Shown here in pieces: positions 32,382-32,870 of a stretch of 32,870 bases of DNA. Source of the stretch: Clostridiales bacterium UBA1390 (lineage in GTDB: Bacteria > Bacillota > Clostridia > Lachnospirales > Bianqueaceae); contig DBQQ01000040.1 in assembly GCA_002305315.1 (NCBI GenBank), forward strand, positions 1 to 32,870, written 5' to 3'. A program made the position numbers and the translations under genes. Below the pieces are notes generated by a model. It searched no databases. It saw nothing but the letters and a program-made list of their open reading frames with translations, and was not told the origin of the DNA. Within the stretch, counting starts at the first letter, position 1. Every line of letters starts with the position of its first letter.

Positions 32382-32870
32382 ATGGCTAAACTCTCATCTC
32401 GCATTGCATATATCATTTCTTCGTTCTATCATACGCTGCTCAAACTCCATGCCATTCCCGAATTTTGTCTCTCCCGCAAGAAGAATAAGAAGACGGGGAA
32501 AGTGTATCTGTATAAGCAGGAATCTACCAGCAAAGGCCGAAAACAGACGAAAATCAAGGCCGCCCAAGAAGCGCACTATCTTGAGTTGTACTCAGAACGC
32601 CAGAAGCTGAAGGCGCGTCTGAAAGAGCTCAAAGCGCAATATAAGAAGCTTTCCTTCCACGATCGCCGCGATGTCCGCTATGCCCTTGCCTGCTTTCAGT
32701 ATGCCATGGATCTTGGCGTCGGGAAGGACATCGAAAAGAACATGTTCCTCGACGGCACTACCCGCGACTCCAAGAGCGAGATCATCCTTTCCCTCCTGTT
32801 CGACCTGCTGGGCATACAATATACGCACAATTATCCGTTGTACGCACAGGGACGTACTTATTGGGTAGAC
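32382..32870 (+). CDS. Partial CDS, PD-(D/E)XK nuclease-like protein of unknown role
   Basis: An open frame from ATG 32382 to the window end (163 codons, no stop). AAAGGGG lies eight bases upstream. Residues about 30-95 are strongly basic and coiled (SRKKNKKTGKVYLYKQES, ERQKLKARLKELKAQYKK). The end reads SKSEIILSLLFDLLGIQYTHNYPL then GRTYWVD, which follows the pattern E-X(n)-(P/V)-D of small restriction-like nuclease domains found in many Bacillota. The decisive (D/E)XK lies beyond the window, so the assignment is tentative. Basic composition and a palindromic operator suggest a regulated nucleic-acid-binding protein. Confidence 0.6.
   Translation, partial: MAKLSSRIAYIISSFYHTLLKLHAIPEFCLSRKKNKKTGKVYLYKQESTSKGRKQTKIKAAQEAHYLELYSERQKLKARLKELKAQYKKLSFHDRRDVRYALACFQYAMDLGVGKDIEKNMFLDGTTRDSKSEIILSLLFDLLGIQYTHNYPLYAQGRTYWVD

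Overview
The window looks like chromosomal DNA of a Gram-positive, probably anaerobic, gut-type member of the Bacillota (class Clostridia-like). This is an inference. It rests on strong AGGAGG ribosome binding sites, SigA-type TTGACA/TATAAT promoters, U-tract terminators, ECF vitamin transporter S components (RibU, ThiW), lipobox lipoproteins, a LytTR regulator, an anaerobic radical-SAM sulfatase-maturase-like enzyme, and FMN and TPP riboswitches. No rRNA, tRNA, phage, transposase or CRISPR locus was seen.

Layout. 1-686: an array of inverted-repeat units (GCGTATAA...TTATACGC) with near-constant 35-bp spacers; it runs off the left edge and abuts the pump operon terminator. 687-4424: heavy-metal island, with a P1B ATPase and a separate HMA chaperone on the minus strand and divergent ArsR and AraC regulators. 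4421-6260: FMN riboswitch, ribU, rluA-type pseudouridine synthase. 6233-7336: radical SAM/SPASM enzyme (minus). 7371-7538: dispersed palindromic repeat doublet. 7567-11881: TPP riboswitch and thiC-thiM-thiE-thiW-thiD. 11911-14851: two NCS2 nucleobase permeases. 14909-20459: a LytTR-type regulator and a six-gene minus-strand set of secreted and lipoprotein genes containing a duplicated [small secreted protein + large lipoprotein] module. 20633-20824: second doublet of the dispersed repeat, then exonuclease III. 21677-21797: structured bidirectional terminator or small RNA. 21825-22954: cupin and CMD-family genes. 23177-25087: CmpB-like membrane protein and a lone trpB. 25266-25991: membrane-anchored HTH protein. 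26050-28561: polar amino acid ABC transporter. 28785-31081: marR-ftsH. 31264-32115: aldo-keto reductase. 32382 to the right edge: a partial gene with PD-(D/E)XK-like features.

How the genes fit together. The left half is cofactor and nucleobase supply under riboswitch control: riboflavin uptake by RibU, thiamine pyrimidine made by ThiC, thiazole salvaged by ThiW and ThiM, then joined by ThiE and ThiD. Thiazole synthesis genes (thiG/S/F/H) are absent from the operon. The metal island is a self-contained efflux unit with a palindrome at the pump start site and 21-bp-spaced direct repeats before the regulator promoter.

The least explained part is the LytTR-associated surface operon. It encodes only exported proteins, in two paralogous pairs. 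The lipoprotein pair has almost identical signal-peptide DNA but diverged bodies, and one secreted gene has an apparent frameshift in an A tract inside its signal peptide. This operon and the 35-bp-spaced palindrome array are the best candidates for undescribed biology.
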